Below are positions 18,251-26,440 of a stretch of DNA of 64,000 bases, in pieces. The notes beneath the pieces are model-generated. The model saw only the letters and a program-made list of their open reading frames with translations. It had not been told where the DNA came from and did not search any database. Every line of letters begins with the position of its first letter. Position 1 is the first letter of the stretch. The DNA lies in assembly GCF_002940685.1 (NCBI RefSeq), contig NZ_PNFP01000001.1, positions 372,001 to 436,000 on the forward strand. The letters are read 5' to 3'. The translations under genes and the position numbers were made by a program. The stretch is from Ensifer adhaerens (GTDB lineage Bacteria > Pseudomonadota > Alphaproteobacteria > Rhizobiales > Rhizobiaceae).

Positions 18251-19048
18251 ATGCCAATGTCTGACGAAGTGTTCTATCTGCTGTTCCTGTTCGGATTCTA
18301 TTCGTTCACCGTCGTCACCTATTTCGCCCTCGGCTACGGCATTACCTGGCTCAATGAGCGCAATCCCGAACGAAAGATCCAGAAGGGACGCGGTTCCGAC
18401 AAGCGCCGCAAGGCCGAAATTCGCCAGAGCCTCAAATCGATGTTCAGCGCCTGCCTGCCGCTGACGATCGGCCTCTACGCTCAGCAGAAGGGTTGGGCGC
18501 CTGCGCCCTGGACGCTCAGCTGGTGGAACGCCCTGCCGCTCTTCGTGCTCAGCATGATCCTTTACGATGCCTGGTTCTATTTCATGCACCGGCTGCTGCA
18601 CACCAAGTGGCTCTACCCGCTGCATGCCCTGCACCATAAAAGCGTCGCGCCGACGATCTGGGCCACCTATTCGGAAGACGTGCTCGACAACTTCCTGCTT
18701 CAGAGCTTTTCGGCCGTCGTCGTTTTTGCCGTACCGTTTCCGCCGTTGGTCCTCATCGCCCATAGGCTGTTCGAACATTTCAACGGCATGATCGGACACT
18801 GCGGTTTCGAGTATTTCGCCACCTCGACGGCCCGTCATCCGTCTCCGCTTTTGTGCACGACGTTTCACGACCAGCATCATCAGAGTTTCCGGTACAATTA
18901 CGCCAACTACTTCTCCTTCTGGGACCGTGTGCTCGGGACGCTCGCGCCGAACTACGATCAACGGGTAAAGACGTTCGAGGACGAAGCGCCGCGCATCACG
19001 ATCGGCGAGAGCCGGGAGCTCGCAGAGGTGCCGGAGAAGGCGGAATAA
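18251..19048 (+). CDS. Fatty acid hydroxylase / sterol desaturase superfamily membrane enzyme
   Basis: This protein of about 265 residues has several membrane segments and the histidine boxes of the di-iron hydroxylase superfamily: HRLLH (about 112), HALHH (about 124) and HDQHH (about 206), with FWDRVLGTL after the last box. Members oxidise fatty-acyl, sterol or carotenoid carbons; the substrate here cannot be told. Start is uncertain among ATGs at 18251, 18257 and an upstream in-frame ATG; the MPMSDEVFY start places the first membrane helix normally. It is followed on the same strand by a DMT exporter and ada. Confidence 0.82.
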   Translation: MPMSDEVFYLLFLFGFYSFTVVTYFALGYGITWLNERNPERKIQKGRGSDKRRKAEIRQSLKSMFSACLPLTIGLYAQQKGWAPAPWTLSWWNALPLFVLSMILYDAWFYFMHRLLHTKWLYPLHALHHKSVAPTIWATYSEDVLDNFLLQSFSAVVVFAVPFPPLVLIAHRLFEHFNGMIGHCGFEYFATSTARHPSPLLCTTFHDQHHQSFRYNYANYFSFWDRVLGTLAPNYDQRVKTFEDEAPRITIGESRELAEVPEKAE

Positions 19049-19106
19049 CAGCCGGCCGCGCCGGTCGTCCTTGGCAATGAGCGGGCCTGCATGCTAGCTC
19101 GAAACG

Positions 19107-20021
19107 ATGGAAACCTGGGTCCTCATCACCATCGCCGCGGCCTTCCTTCAGAACGTCCGCTCCGCAATGCAGAAACACTTGAAAGGCGTCATGGGCACGA
19201 CGGGCGCGACCTTCGTGCGCTTCGGCTTCGGCCTGCCCTTCGCCTTCCTCTACCTCATTGTACTGTGGCAGGTGATCGGCCGCCCGCTTCCGGTGCCGAA
19301 TGGCACCTTCTTCCTCTGGGCGGTGATCGGCGGGCTTGCACAGATTGCCGCCACCTTCCTGCTCGTCCACCTCTTCTCGTTCCGCAACTTCGCTGTTGGA
19401 ACCGCCTATTCTCGCACCGAACCGGCCCAGGCGGCGGTGTTTGGCCTGATCTTTCTCGGCGAAAAGGCAAGCCAGGGCACGCTGGTGGCAATCGCCATCT
19501 CGGTTGTCGGCGTGATGCTGATCTCGGTGGCGCGCACGACCTTGAGCGCCCGCACGCTGGTGACCTCGGTGTTTTCGCGCACCGCCGGTATCGGTCTGCT
19601 CTCCGGTACCTTCTTCGGCCTTTCGGCGGTCGCCTACCGCTCGGCCTCGCTGGCGCTGGCGCCGAGCCTGCCCGCACCCGACTATATGATGCAGGCAAGC
19701 TTCACGCTCGGCTTTGTCATCCTCTTGCAGACCGTGGTCATGCTGATCTGGATCGTGCTGCGCGAACGCGACGAGCTGCCGCGCATCGCCGCCGCCTGGA
19801 AGCCGGCCTTCGTCGTCGGCTTCGTCGGCGCGTCTGCGTCCTTCGGCTGGTTCATGGCGATGACGTTGCAGCAGGCGGCCGTCGTCAAGGTCGTCGCTCA
19901 GGTGGAAATGCTCTTCACCTTCGCCTCGTCCTTCTTCATCTTCCGCGAATGGATCAACCGGCTGGAGCTTCTGGGCTGCCTGCTGATCGTGCTCGGCGTC
20001 GTGATGCTGGTCCTCATCTGA
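19107..20021 (+). CDS. EamA-family (DMT superfamily) transporter
   Basis: This 304-residue inner-membrane protein has ten predicted helices in two EamA repeats, with the typical end-of-repeat segment AYSRTEPAQAAVFGLIFLGEKAS in repeat 1 and AQVEMLFTFASSFFIFREWIN in repeat 2. Such proteins usually export metabolites such as amino acids; the substrate is unknown. It begins 58 bp after the hydroxylase-like gene and ends 75 bp before ada. Confidence 0.85.
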   Translation: METWVLITIAAAFLQNVRSAMQKHLKGVMGTTGATFVRFGFGLPFAFLYLIVLWQVIGRPLPVPNGTFFLWAVIGGLAQIAATFLLVHLFSFRNFAVGTAYSRTEPAQAAVFGLIFLGEKASQGTLVAIAISVVGVMLISVARTTLSARTLVTSVFSRTAGIGLLSGTFFGLSAVAYRSASLALAPSLPAPDYMMQASFTLGFVILLQTVVMLIWIVLRERDELPRIAAAWKPAFVVGFVGASASFGWFMAMTLQQAAVVKVVAQVEMLFTFASSFFIFREWINRLELLGCLLIVLGVVMLVLI

Positions 20022-20096
20022 AGACGGGCGCTGATCTGAAAAATAGACGCCCGAAAACCGGCGTCGTGCGATGCGTGGTCATGCTAGAACTCGGGC

Positions 20097-21176
20097 ATGT
20101 TGTTCGATCTTCCCTCCGATGAAACGCTCTACGACGCCTTGATGGCGCGCAGCAGCGAATACGAAGGTTCTGCCTTCGTCTGCGTCAAGACGACTGGCGT
20201 TTTCTGCCGCCTGTCGTGCCCGGCCCGCAAGCCGAAGCGGGAAAACACGATCTTCGTCGGCTCGATCGGTACCTGCCTGGAGACGGGGTTCCGTCCCTGC
20301 CAGCGCTGCCGTCCGCTCGCTACTTTCGGTGCAAAGGATCCGCTCGTCACCGAACTCTTGCAGGCGCTGGAAGCAGCGCCTGAGAGACGCTGGAGCGAGG
20401 ACGATATCGTGCGCCGCGGGCTCGATCCGTCGACTGTCCGACGGGTGTTCAAACGCAATCTCGGCATCACCTTTCTCGATCTGGCCCGGTATCGCCGCCT
20501 GGGGCTTGCTGCCCGGCAGCTTGCCGATGGAGGGCGCGTGATCGACGCCCAGCTCGAAGCCGGTTACGAATCTCCGAGCGGCTTTCGTGCCGCCTTCCAG
20601 CGATTGCTTGGCGACGCGCCCGCCGCCGCTTTGGGGCGGGCGCTGCTCTCCTTCGACTGGATCGAGACGCCGATCGGCCCCATGGTTGCGATCGGCGACG
20701 CCACACATCTGCATCTGCTTGAGTTCCACGATCGCAAGGCATTGCCGACGGAACTCGCGGCGCTGAAGCGCGCGACGCGCTCGGCGATCGTGCCCGGCAG
20801 GACGGCGCCGATCGACAGGATCGAAGGCGAGTTGAAGGCCTATTTCGCGGGCGATATGGGCGCATTCCAAACGCCACTTGCGCCCGGCGGGACACCTTTC
20901 GAGCGCAACGTCTGGGCGAAGCTCGTGGAAATTCCCGCCGGTGGGACGCGGTCCTATGGTGACATTGCCCGCGAGGTCGCTACGATCCAGTCCGCGCGCG
21001 CCGTGGCCCATGCCAACGGGTCCAACCGGATCGCCATCGTCATTCCCTGCCACCGCTGCCTTGGCGCGGACGGTTCGCTCACGGGTTACGGCGGTGGGCT
21101 CTGGCGGAAACAATGGCTGTTGCGGCACGAGGCGAAAGCGAAACCTGTCAGCCCGTTCGTGGAGGAAACGCAATGA
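20097..21176 (+). CDS. ada: Ada: methylphosphotriester-sensing activator and O6-methylguanine-DNA methyltransferase
   Basis: This 359-residue protein has the full Ada domain order. The N-terminal zinc domain carries four Cys (CRLSCPARKPKREN with the acceptor Cys, then PCQRC). An AraC-type helix-turn-helix follows (about 80-180, RVFKRNLGITFLDLARYRR). The C-terminal methyltransferase domain has the active-site motif IPCHRC (about 320) and the downstream GYGGGLWRKQWLL segment. Methylated DNA phosphotriesters switch it into an activator of repair genes; this is family knowledge. Its stop overlaps the start of the next gene (ATGA). Confidence 0.95.
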   Translation: MLFDLPSDETLYDALMARSSEYEGSAFVCVKTTGVFCRLSCPARKPKRENTIFVGSIGTCLETGFRPCQRCRPLATFGAKDPLVTELLQALEAAPERRWSEDDIVRRGLDPSTVRRVFKRNLGITFLDLARYRRLGLAARQLADGGRVIDAQLEAGYESPSGFRAAFQRLLGDAPAAALGRALLSFDWIETPIGPMVAIGDATHLHLLEFHDRKALPTELAALKRATRSAIVPGRTAPIDRIEGELKAYFAGDMGAFQTPLAPGGTPFERNVWAKLVEIPAGGTRSYGDIAREVATIQSARAVAHANGSNRIAIVIPCHRCLGADGSLTGYGGGLWRKQWLLRHEAKAKPVSPFVEETQ

Positions 21177-21940
21177 ACCAGAAGGAAAAGGCGCTCGCCT
21201 TTGCCGCCCTGCATAAAAAGGGCGATCCGGTGGTGCTCTACAACATCTGGGATGCCGGCAGCGCCAAGGCGGTAGCCGAGGCGGGCGCGAAGGCGCTTGC
21301 CACCGGAAGCTGGTCGGTGGCGGCCGCGCACGGCTTCGGCGACGGCGAAAAAGTGCCGCTCGCCTGGCTCGCCGATATCGCCCGCCTGATCGTGGCAAGC
21401 ACGGAGCTTCCCGTCAGCATCGATTTCGAGGGCGCCTATTCCGACGATTCGGCGACCGGTGCCGCCAATGTCTCGCGCATCCTCGATGTCGGCGCCATCG
21501 GCATCAACTTCGAGGACCAGGTGGTCGGCAAGGGCGGCGTCCATCCGGTCGAAAAGCAGGCGGCGCGCATCCGCGCCATTCGCGACATGGCCGACCGGCG
21601 CGGCATTCCATTGTTCATCAACGCCCGCACCGATCTCTTCCTGCAGGAAGGCGACGAGAGCCGGCATGCCGGCCTCGTCGACGAGGCGATCGCCCGCGGC
21701 AAGGCCTATGCCGAGGCAGGCGCCAGCGGCTTTTTCGTGCCGTGGCTGGTGGATGAAGCCCTGATTGCCAAGGTCTGCGCCGCCTCGATCCTGCCCGTCA
21801 ACATCATGATGCGACCGGCAGCACCCGACCTGAAGACGCTCGCCCGCGCCGGTGTTTCCCGCGTCAGCTACGGCCCGGGGCCCTACCGCGTGATGATGGA
21901 GAAGCTGAAGGTGGCGGCGACCGAGATTTACAGCGGCTGA
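21173..21940 (+). CDS. PEP mutase / isocitrate lyase family protein
   Basis: This 255-residue TIM-barrel protein has the PEP-mutase-like core: YNIWDAGSAKAVAEAGAKALATGS at the N-terminus, VSIDFEGAYSDD (metal-binding Asp region), INFEDQ, and INARTDLFL. The KKCGH motif of true isocitrate lyase is absent. Members cleave or form C-C or C-P bonds in 2-oxoacid-like substrates; the reaction here is unknown. ATG at 21173 overlaps the ada stop by 4 bp, so it is translated with ada. A functional link to alkylation repair is not evident. Confidence 0.85.
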   Translation: MNQKEKALAFAALHKKGDPVVLYNIWDAGSAKAVAEAGAKALATGSWSVAAAHGFGDGEKVPLAWLADIARLIVASTELPVSIDFEGAYSDDSATGAANVSRILDVGAIGINFEDQVVGKGGVHPVEKQAARIRAIRDMADRRGIPLFINARTDLFLQEGDESRHAGLVDEAIARGKAYAEAGASGFFVPWLVDEALIAKVCAASILPVNIMMRPAAPDLKTLARAGVSRVSYGPGPYRVMMEKLKVAATEIYSG

Positions 21941-21961
21941 TCGGAATTCGCCCTGAAAACG

Positions 21962-21995
21962 AAAAGCGGGAGAGGCCATGCCTCTCCCGCTTTCT
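21962..21995 (+). terminator. Rho-independent terminator, likely bidirectional
   Basis: AGCGGGAGAGG (21965-21975) pairs with CCTCTCCCGCT (21981-21991) with a 5-nt loop, flanked by A-rich and T-rich ends. It lies between the convergent PEP-mutase-family gene and argB and can serve both. Confidence 0.85.
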
Positions 21996-22020
21996 TGTTG
22001 TGCGAACCAGTTCGGTGCGG

Positions 22021-22908
22021 TCAGGGCACGATCAGCGTGCCGGCGCCGCGCTCGGTGAAGATTTCGAGCAGCACCGAATGGGCGGTCTTTCCGTTGAGGA
22101 TGACGACGCCCTGGACGCCCGCCTTGATGGCGTCGATGCAGGTCTCGACCTTCGGGATCATGCCGCCGGAGATCGTGCCGTCGGCGATCAGCGCGCGGGC
22201 CTGGGAAACCGAGAGCTCCTTGATCAGGTTGCCCTGCTTGTCGAGAACGCCGGGCACATCCGTCAGGAACAGGAGGCGCGTCGCGTTCAGCGCCCCGGCG
22301 ATGGCGCCGGCAAAGGTATCGGCGTTGATGTTGTAGGTATGGCCGTCACGGCCGGGCGCCACCGGCGCGATCACCGGGATCATCTCCGAGCGGGCGAGCA
22401 GGTCAATCAGGGTGCGGTCGACCTCGACCACCTCGCCGACGAAGCCGAGATCGAGCACGCGCTCGATATTGCTGTCCGGATCCTTGACCGTCTTGCGCGC
22501 CTTTTCGGCGAAGACCATGTTGCCGTCCTTGCCGCAAAGGCCGATCGCCCATTCGCCCGTCTGGTTGATGAGCGCGACGATCTCCTTGTTGATCGAGCCG
22601 GCGAGCACCATCTCGACGATCTCGACCGTTTTCTCGTCGGTGACGCGCAGGCCGCCTTCGAACTTCGATTCGATGCCCATCTTCGTCAGCATCGCACCGA
22701 TCTGCGGGCCGCCGCCATGGACGACGATCGGGTTGACGCCCGACTGCTTCAGGAGTGCGATGTCGCTGGCAAAGGCGCGGCCGAGCTCGCTGTTGCCCAT
22801 GGCGTGGCCGCCATATTTGACGACGATCGTCTTGTTCTCGTAGCGCTGCATGTAGGGCAGGGCCTGGGTGAGCAGGCGTGCCTGGATTTCACTTTCATTG
22901 GCGGACAT
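22021..22908 (-). CDS. argB: Acetylglutamate kinase
   Basis: This 295-residue enzyme phosphorylates N-acetyl-L-glutamate in arginine synthesis. Motifs include [12 protein letters not shown] (phosphate-binding Lys/Gly loop), VHGGGPQIG (substrate binding), [15 protein letters not shown] and TSDVPG-like LTDVPGVLD, with [10 protein letters not shown] in the C-terminal half. The N-terminal helix with MQRYENKT is of the arginine-sensitive hexameric type. In many alphaproteobacteria argB follows engB; here about 3.5 kb of other genes lie between them. Confidence 0.95.
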   Translation of the reverse strand: MSANESEIQARLLTQALPYMQRYENKTIVVKYGGHAMGNSELGRAFASDIALLKQSGVNPIVVHGGGPQIGAMLTKMGIESKFEGGLRVTDEKTVEIVEMVLAGSINKEIVALINQTGEWAIGLCGKDGNMVFAEKARKTVKDPDSNIERVLDLGFVGEVVEVDRTLIDLLARSEMIPVIAPVAPGRDGHTYNINADTFAGAIAGALNATRLLFLTDVPGVLDKQGNLIKELSVSQARALIADGTISGGMIPKVETCIDAIKAGVQGVVILNGKTAHSVLLEIFTERGAGTLIVP

Positions 22909-23063
22909 GGCGGACCCTCGAAAAATACCGGCTGCTGTTTAGCGCAAGTTCCGGACCGATGGAATGATCGGCGAACAAGATAAAGCCGGAATGACGGCAT
23001 GGCTGGCACATTGTGAACGGCGCCCTATCTCCGTCTGTGAACGAGCTTTGGGGCGCGCACTGG

Positions 23064-23603
23064 ATGATGGATGAGGATATTGCCGGGCTGCTTGGCCGCG
23101 TCTCGCTCGGCGATCGCGATGCCTTTGCCGAACTCTACCGCCAGACGAGCCCGAAACTCTTCGGCATCTGCCTGCGTATCCTAGGAAACCGGGGCGAGGC
23201 GGAAGAGGCGCTGCAGGAAATCTACGTCAAGATCTGGCAGCGCGCCGGCCGTTTCGTTCAAGGGCAGGCGGCGGCCAGCTCCTGGTTGGCGGCGATCGCG
23301 CGCAATCAGGCGATCGATATCATCCGTGCGCGCAAACCGGCCGCCAACGTGATTGACGAAGCCTACGATTTGGCTGATCCTGCTGCCGATCCGGAAAAAT
23401 CGGCAGTTGTGAGAGCGGAAGGCAGGCGGATCGATGCCTGCATGGAGGAGCTTGAAAAGGATCGCGCAGACGCGGTGCGGCGCGCCTATGTCGAGGGCCT
23501 GAGCTACCAGGAACTGGCGGATGTCTTCGCGGTGCCGCTGAACACGATGCGGACTTGGTTGAGGCGCAGTCTCCTGAAGTTGCGAGAGTGTATGGAACGA
23601 TGA
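23064..23603 (+). CDS. ECF RNA polymerase sigma factor (SigK/RpoE-like)
   Basis: This protein of about 179 residues has sigma region 2 (DAFAELYRQTSPKLFGICLRIL, EEALQEIYVKIWQRAGRF, then WLAAIARNQAIDIIRAR) and region 4 (RAYVEGLSYQELADVFAVPLNTMRTWLRRSLLKLRE). It lacks regions 1 and 3 as ECF factors do. I chose the ATG at 23064; a GTG at 23013 in the same frame is possible and neither has a strong Shine-Dalgarno. The stop overlaps the anti-sigma start (ATGA), which sets up coupled production. Target promoters probably include its own operon and the fasciclin gene downstream (inference). Confidence 0.9.
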   Translation: MMDEDIAGLLGRVSLGDRDAFAELYRQTSPKLFGICLRILGNRGEAEEALQEIYVKIWQRAGRFVQGQAAASSWLAAIARNQAIDIIRARKPAANVIDEAYDLADPAADPEKSAVVRAEGRRIDACMEELEKDRADAVRRAYVEGLSYQELADVFAVPLNTMRTWLRRSLLKLRECMER

Positions 23604-24319
23604 CGACGCCAACCCCAGAGGGCCGGGACTTTCGTCGCGACGAGGTGATCGCGGGCGAATATGTGCTCGGCGTGCTGTCTGCCGACGACCGCCGCAAGGT
23701 CGAGGCCAGGCTTGCCTCCGATCGCAATTTCGCAGCCATGGTCGACCGCTGGCAGAGCAACCTTTCTTCCTTCGACGAGGGCTATGATCCGGTGGTGCCT
23801 CCACCCAAAGCCTTCTCCGCGATCGAGCGGCGGCTTTTCGATACGCTGCGGCCCGAACCTGTGCCGCCCCGCGGGTTCTGGCATTCGCTGGCGCTCTGGC
23901 GCGGGCTGGCGCTGGCCTCGCTCGCCGCGCTGATGGTAATGGGCGCTTCCATGGCCGGCCTGTTCGAGGCGCCGTCGACCGGCGCTTCGCTCGTTGCCGA
24001 GCTCTCGGGAAAAGGCAGCGCCGTCGATCTCGTCGCCCGTTTCGACCCGGCGTCGGGGCGCCTGCAGGTGACGCCGGTGGCTGCCGGCCAGGCGGAACAG
24101 AAATCGCTCGAGCTCTGGCTGATCAACGGCAGCAACCCGGCGATATCGCTCGGCGTCCTGCCGCAGACAGGCGAGGGCGAGATCGCCGTACCGTCCACCT
24201 TCCGGTCAAGGATCTCCGCCGGCTCGGTCCTTGCCGTCAGTGTCGAACCGCTCGGTGGTTCGCCCACCGGCGTGGCCACCGGACCGATCATCGCGCTCGG
24301 CAAGGCACGGAACCTCTGA
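23600..24319 (+). CDS. RskA-type membrane anti-sigma factor
   Basis: This 239-residue protein has a cytoplasmic N-terminal sigma-binding helix bundle (GEYVLGVLSADDRRKVEARLASDRNFAAMVDRWQ), one membrane helix (about residues 98-118, LALASLAALMVMGASMAGLF), and a C-terminal extracytoplasmic RskA domain (LELWLINGSNPAISLGVLPQTG). It would hold the upstream sigma factor at the membrane until an envelope signal triggers proteolysis; that mechanism is known for the family. ATG at 23600 overlaps the sigma stop. The anti-sigma has no zinc His-x3-Cys-x2-Cys motif, which fits the RskA rather than ZAS class. Confidence 0.88.
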   Translation: MTTPTPEGRDFRRDEVIAGEYVLGVLSADDRRKVEARLASDRNFAAMVDRWQSNLSSFDEGYDPVVPPPKAFSAIERRLFDTLRPEPVPPRGFWHSLALWRGLALASLAALMVMGASMAGLFEAPSTGASLVAELSGKGSAVDLVARFDPASGRLQVTPVAAGQAEQKSLELWLINGSNPAISLGVLPQTGEGEIAVPSTFRSRISAGSVLAVSVEPLGGSPTGVATGPIIALGKARNL

Positions 24320-24329
24320 CCGCATCGTG

Positions 24330-24353
24330 TTGATAAATATCATTATTTATCAA
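24330..24353. promoter_or_regulatory. AT-rich perfect palindrome between anti-sigma and fasciclin genes
   Basis: TTGATAAAT (24330-24338) and ATTTATCAA (24345-24353) are perfect inverted arms with a 6-nt spacer. It lies 10 bp after the anti-sigma stop and about 130 bp before the fasciclin start. It could be an operator for the fasciclin gene or a weak terminator of the sigma operon. The low GC content contrasts with its surroundings. Confidence 0.5.
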
Positions 24354-24486
24354 TAGGATAATCTGTCAGAATAATTTCTGAAACTCTTTCTCGCGCGCCT
24401 CCGTTGCTTGTCATGTTCCCCAAGGAGGGAACGGCAGCTTCGGGGCGGCTCAATCGCCGCCTCCCCTCAAAAGGAAGGAAGAGAAG

Positions 24487-25044
24487 ATGTTCAGGTCTGC
24501 AATTCGCGTTGTCGCCACGGCGTCCGTTCTCGCAGCAAGCGCATTCGCCGCCCATGCCGAAAATCCGATGGTCGGCGGCGCGCCGATGTATGCGGAGAAA
24601 AACATCGTCGAAAACGCCGTCAATTCGAAGGATCACACCACGCTGGTCGCCGCCGTCAAGGCTGCCGGCCTGGTGGAGACGCTGCAAGGCAAGGGCCCGT
24701 TCACGGTTTTTGCGCCGACGAATGCCGCCTTTGACGCGCTGCCGGCCGGCACCGTCGACACGCTCCTGAAGCCGGAAAACAAGGAGAAGCTCACCAAGGT
24801 CCTGACCTGCCACGTCGTTGCCGCCGACGCGATGTCGGCGACGATCGCCAAGATGGTCACGGACGATGGCGGCGAGCATGACGTCAAGACGGTCGGCGGC
24901 TGCATGCTCAAGGCCAGGGAAGACGGCGGCAAGCTGACGCTCACCGACGAGACCGGCGGCTCCGCGACGGTGACGATCGCCGACGTCAAGCAGTCGAACG
25001 GCGTCATCCATGTGATCGACAAGGTCTTGTTGCCCAAGGGTTGA
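24487..25044 (+). CDS. Secreted fasciclin (FAS1) domain protein
   Basis: This 185-residue protein has a Sec signal peptide (residues 1-24, cleavage near AHA|EN). A single FAS1 domain follows with the H1 motif TVFAPTNAAFDALPAGT, the central LTCHVVAADAM, and the H2 motif NGVIHVIDKVLLP. A strong GGAAGGAAGAG ribosome site precedes the ATG. FAS1 proteins are extracellular or periplasmic adhesion-like modules. The neighbours are an ECF sigma factor and RskA-type anti-sigma, and in mycobacteria the SigK/RskA pair controls FAS1 proteins MPT70 and MPT83. Regulation by the local sigma factor is therefore likely. Confidence 0.92.
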   Translation: MFRSAIRVVATASVLAASAFAAHAENPMVGGAPMYAEKNIVENAVNSKDHTTLVAAVKAAGLVETLQGKGPFTVFAPTNAAFDALPAGTVDTLLKPENKEKLTKVLTCHVVAADAMSATIAKMVTDDGGEHDVKTVGGCMLKAREDGGKLTLTDETGGSATVTIADVKQSNGVIHVIDKVLLPKG

Positions 25045-25159
25045 CGTGGTTCACAACGAGGTCGCTGAACAAAACGCTGCGCACGCCACCGGTTGCACGT
25101 GAGCACCGCAGCGCTGTGCGACCCACGGGCCAAGGCGGCTCCCCTCGTCTTGGCGCCTT

Positions 25160-25189
25160 GCCACCGGTCACCTGGCCGGTGGCGTTTTT
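25160..25189 (+). terminator. Rho-independent terminator after the fasciclin gene
   Basis: GCCACCGG (25160-25167) pairs with CCGGTGGC (25176-25183), followed by GTTTTTC. This is a strong intrinsic terminator and separates the fasciclin transcript from msrB. Confidence 0.88.
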
Positions 25190-25286
25190 CGCGCCTCACG
25201 GCGCTTTGATCGGCATTGTTTTGCCGTGGCCGCGTCCCGCCGTTATCTTTTCAAGGTGGCCCGAAGCCGATGGGAGGTTGGCATGA

Positions 25287-25763
25287 ATGGCAGGCACGGC
25301 ATTGGCCGCAGCCTTCGCGTTGCGCGGCCTGACGCCGCTTGCACGGGCAGCGGGAACGGAGACCTTCGAGGTTGTTAAATCCGATGCCGAATGGCGCGCG
25401 ATGCTCACCGCCGATCAATACCGCATCCTCAGGCACGAGGATACGGAGCGCCCCTTTACCAGTGCGCTCAACCACGAGAAGCGCAAGGGTACCTTCCAAT
25501 GCGCCGGCTGTGCACTGCCGCTCTATTCGTCCGAGGCGAAATATGACAGCGGCACGGGCTGGCCCAGCTTCTGGCGATCGCTCCCCAATGCCGTGGCGAC
25601 ACGCAACGACACGTCGCTGTCCATGAGCCGTACCGAATGCCATTGCCGCCGTTGCGGCGGTCACCTCGGTCACATCTTCGACGATGGCCCGCCGCCGACC
25701 GGCAAGCGCCATTGCATCAATGGCCTGGCGCTCGCCTTCGTGCCGGCGGGCAAATCCAGCTAG
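25287..25763 (+). CDS. msrB: Peptide methionine-(R)-S-oxide reductase, probably exported
   Basis: This 158-residue enzyme reduces the R-epimer of methionine sulfoxide in proteins. Zinc-site CxxC pairs are CAGC and CRRC, with SGTGWPSFW and GHIFDDGP as signatures, and the catalytic Cys is in RHCINGLAL. The first 22 residues are hydrophobic (LAAAFALRGLTPLARAAG), like a signal sequence with little positive charge. GGGAGG lies 9 nt before the ATG at 25287. A twin-arginine-like SRRYLFK segment is encoded just upstream but in another frame (25235-25255), which suggests a frameshift or a coincidence. The gene converges with a DUF1269 gene and overlaps it by 4 bp. Confidence 0.88.
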   Translation: MAGTALAAAFALRGLTPLARAAGTETFEVVKSDAEWRAMLTADQYRILRHEDTERPFTSALNHEKRKGTFQCAGCALPLYSSEAKYDSGTGWPSFWRSLPNAVATRNDTSLSMSRTECHCRRCGGHLGHIFDDGPPPTGKRHCINGLALAFVPAGKSS

Positions 25764-26299
25764 AACGAGCCGGCTGGCGGAGAAGCCGCGCTTGCGCCAG
25801 AGAGTGCCGCCTGCAGCTTTTGTTCCTGTTCGGGGGAAAGCGACGTCTTCAGCACGCGGCCGCGCAGGTCGGGGAATTCGGCGAGAACCTTTTCCGGCTG
25901 TACCTTGCGCACCAGGATGAACAGGGCCGAGGAATTGTTCGGGATGGTGTTGCCGAGCGACTTGATGAATTCGTCGTCGATACCGTAATCGCTGAGCGAG
26001 CCGGAGAGGGCGCCGGCACCCGCGCCGAGCGCGCCGCCGATCGCAAAGCCTGCCAGCGGATTGAGGAACAGAAGGCCGACCAGGCCGCCCCAGAGCGAGC
26101 CGGAGAGCAGGCCGGAGGTGGCGCCAACGGCGGTCAGGTTGAGGCTCTGCTTGAGATGGACCTTGCCTTCGGTGTCGCGCACGACGACCACCGCATCCTC
26201 GAGGTCGATCAGATATTCCTTCTTCAGCCCGGCGAGCCGGACCAGAACCCTGTCAGCTTCCTCGGGGGAATCGAACCCGACAACGATCAAATCGGACAT
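25760..26299 (-). CDS. DUF1269 membrane-associated protein
   Basis: This 179-residue protein has an N-terminal alpha/beta segment (LIVVGFDSPEEADRVLVRLAGLKKE) and a central Gly/Ala-rich hydrophobic hairpin with glycine-zipper spacing (about 60-100: GGLVGLLFLNPLAGFAIGGALGAGAGALSG in two parts). A soluble part with SALFILVRKVQPEKVLAEF follows. This order is diagnostic of DUF1269. Function is unknown; the family is often stress-associated. It is monocistronic and convergent with msrB. Confidence 0.82.
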   Translation of the reverse strand: MSDLIVVGFDSPEEADRVLVRLAGLKKEYLIDLEDAVVVVRDTEGKVHLKQSLNLTAVGATSGLLSGSLWGGLVGLLFLNPLAGFAIGGALGAGAGALSGSLSDYGIDDEFIKSLGNTIPNNSSALFILVRKVQPEKVLAEFPDLRGRVLKTSLSPEQEQKLQAALSGASAASPPAGSF

Positions 26300-26440
26300 G
26301 TCTCACTCCTATCTCTGGCCGCGCCACCGATCTGGACGCAAGGCAGAGATAGAGCGGATTGCATGTCGGGGTAGTGACAGAGATCAAAGACATGGGGTTC
26401 GCGATGACCCTCGGGCCACCCCGGCCGCAGCCTTGTGGGG

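Noticed and set aside
24309-24332. GGAAC...GTT as an EcfG-type general stress promoter before the fasciclin gene
   Set aside because: The spacer is about 15 bp instead of 16-17 and the -35 lies inside the anti-sigma coding region; too weak to call.
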